Below are positions 5,377-6,218 of a DNA stretch of 6,218 nt, piece by piece. The stretch is taken from assembly GCA_024636355.1 (NCBI GenBank), contig JAGXHH010000163.1:1-6218 (forward strand), given 5' to 3'. Source of the DNA: Desulfobacteraceae bacterium. Its GTDB lineage: Bacteria; Desulfobacterota; Desulfobacteria; Desulfobacterales; Desulfosalsimonadaceae. The translations under genes were made by a program, and so were the position numbers. The notes below the pieces were generated by a model. It was given only the letters and a program-made list of their open reading frames with translations, did no database searches and was not told the DNA's origin. Position 1 is the first letter of the stretch. The number at the start of each line of letters is the position of its first letter.

Positions 5377-6186
5377 TTATTTGCGTGTGATTCCTTCTTC
5401 CCGGGCGGCTTTGACGGCGGCGTGGTATTCGGTGGCCGACAGCGGTTCGGCCAGTTCGGGGACCGCGGTGGCCGTGCCGCTGGGATGGTACTGGGACATC
5501 ACGTTCACATAGGTGTTTTTCGAGATGCGGCCGGCGATAAAGCGCATCACCTCCCGGGTGCCGGAAAGATCGCCGGGCAGAACCAGGTGCCGGACCAGCA
5601 GGCCCCTTTGGGCCAGTCCGTCTTTGCCGATGACAAGCTCGCCCACCTGGCGGTGCATTTCGATCAGCGCCTGCCGGGCCCGCTCCGGATAATCCGGGGC
5701 GTCACAGGTTTTCCGGGCAATCGTTTCATCCCAGAACTTGAAATCCGGCATGTAAATATCGATGACCCCGTCGAGGAGTTTCAATGTGTCGACCCGGTCA
5801 TATCCGCTGGAATTATAAACGAGGGGAATCGTCAATCCACGGGCTGCAGCCGTTTTGATTGCCGATAAAATCTGGGGCGTCACGTGGCTGGGGGTAACGA
5901 AGTTGATGTTGTGGCATCCCCGGTCCTGGAGGTCGAGCATCATTTCGGCCAGTTGTTCGTCTGTGACATCTTCGCCCCATCCCTCATGGCTGATGTCATA
6001 GTTCTGGCAGAAGATGCACATCAGATTGCACCAGGTGAAAAAGATGGTGCCGGACCCATGGGTGCCGACCAGGGGGGCTTCTTCCCCGAAATGAGGGTGG
6101 AATGCCGATACCCGGGCGTATCGGCCGGTTTTGCAGACGCCGGTTTCGCCGGCTGTCCGGTCGACGTGGCATTGTCTCGGGCAGAT
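5377..6186 (-). CDS. PflX-like radical SAM protein, N-terminus missing (partial)
   Basis: The 269 genuine residues begin with ICPRQCHVDRTAGETGVC and run to a TAA at 5377-5379. The radical SAM cluster motif is C-N-L-M-C-I-F-C (Cys at 53, 57 and 60 of this fragment), preceded by GSGTIFFTW and followed by QNYDISHEG, which is the hallmark of the COG1313/PflX group often labelled 'pyruvate formate-lyase activating enzyme-like'. Other family landmarks are NFVTPSHVTP, VYNSSGYD, IDIYMPDFKF, RHLVLPG and VNVMSQYHP. Such proteins bind a [4Fe-4S] cluster and S-adenosylmethionine; the substrate of this subgroup is not known to me. The N-terminal Cys residues (C-x3-C-x11-C) are usual for the subgroup. Members are usually about 300-340 aa, so about 30-60 residues are lost beyond the right edge. 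The frame continues past 6186 only through adapter sequence, so the apparent start codon there (peptide MYKRQ) is false. It is probably co-transcribed with the TIM-barrel gene 20 bp downstream. Confidence 0.92.
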   Translation of the reverse strand: MCPRQCHVDRTAGETGVCKTGRYARVSAFHPHFGEEAPLVGTHGSGTIFFTWCNLMCIFCQNYDISHEGWGEDVTDEQLAEMMLDLQDRGCHNINFVTPSHVTPQILSAIKTAAARGLTIPLVYNSSGYDRVDTLKLLDGVIDIYMPDFKFWDETIARKTCDAPDYPERARQALIEMHRQVGELVIGKDGLAQRGLLVRHLVLPGDLSGTREVMRFIAGRISKNTYVNVMSQYHPSGTATAVPELAEPLSATEYHAAVKAAREEGITRK

Positions 6187-6218
6187 CTGTCTCTTATACA
6201 CATCTCCGAGCCCACGAG
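6187..6218. other. Nextera transposase adapter (sequencing artefact)
   Basis: From 6187 the sequence reads CTGTCTCTTATACACATCT, the 19-bp Tn5 mosaic end, followed directly by CCGAGCCCACGAG, the Illumina Nextera read-2 adapter. This covers 32 of the 34 bases of that oligonucleotide and reaches the window end. Its translations (MYKRQ and MCIRDR) are well-known contamination peptides in protein databases. It is not a genomic Tn5 insertion, since no other transposon sequence is present and it abuts the end of the sequence. Confidence 0.98.

Noticed and set aside
5347..5868. + strand open frame opposite the radical SAM gene
   Set aside because: It is antisense to a gene with a clear CxxxCxxC motif and conserved landmarks, and its translation resembles no family.
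6187..6218. Tn5-type transposon end in the genome
   Set aside because: The mosaic end is followed by Illumina adapter sequence and then by the end of the window, so it comes from library preparation.

Overview
The window most likely comes from a dissimilatory sulfate-reducing bacterium of the Desulfobacterota, probably Desulfobacterales-like. This rests on a complete single-chain ATP sulfurylase (sat) of the type used in sulfate respiration, outer-membrane and periplasmic genes that imply a Gram-negative envelope, and intergenic repeats that look familiar from that group. The assignment is inference from gene content; there is no rRNA or other phylogenetic marker. The right edge is not biology: the last 32 bases are a Nextera transposase adapter, so the window ends at a contig or read end and the last gene is cut off there.

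Layout. At positions 1-59 the + strand carries the C-terminal tail of a gene that enters from the left. Everything else is on the - strand, read right to left. (1) The pair nearest the right edge is a 5'-truncated PflX/COG1313-type radical SAM protein (5377-6186) followed after 20 bp by an endonuclease IV/xylose-isomerase-like TIM-barrel protein (4535-5356), probably one operon. (2) sat (3099-4373) stands alone. It has a good sigma70-type promoter, a leader of about 90 nt with a small hairpin, a strong Shine-Dalgarno sequence and two consecutive hairpin/T-tract terminators. (3) A 220-bp gap holds the strong sat terminator, an inverted pair of REP elements (a REPIN) and the upstream region of the next gene. 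(4) An envelope pair follows: a signal-peptide-bearing outer-membrane beta-barrel protein of 535 aa (1194-2801), then after 130 bp a secreted 329-aa protein with an Ig-like domain and an NTF2-like domain (74-1063).

How the genes fit together. sat makes APS from sulfate and ATP, the entry step of sulfate reduction; its partners (apr, qmo, dsr) are not in the window. The beta-barrel and the secreted protein are probably co-transcribed and act in the envelope; no substrate can be assigned. The radical SAM/TIM-barrel pair is of unknown function. I did not find a clear novel defence, mobile or biosynthetic system. The most notable items are the REPIN, the EndoIV-like metal-ligand set in the TIM-barrel protein, strand-specific compensatory wobbles in the sat terminator, and the adapter contamination that creates a false N-terminus.
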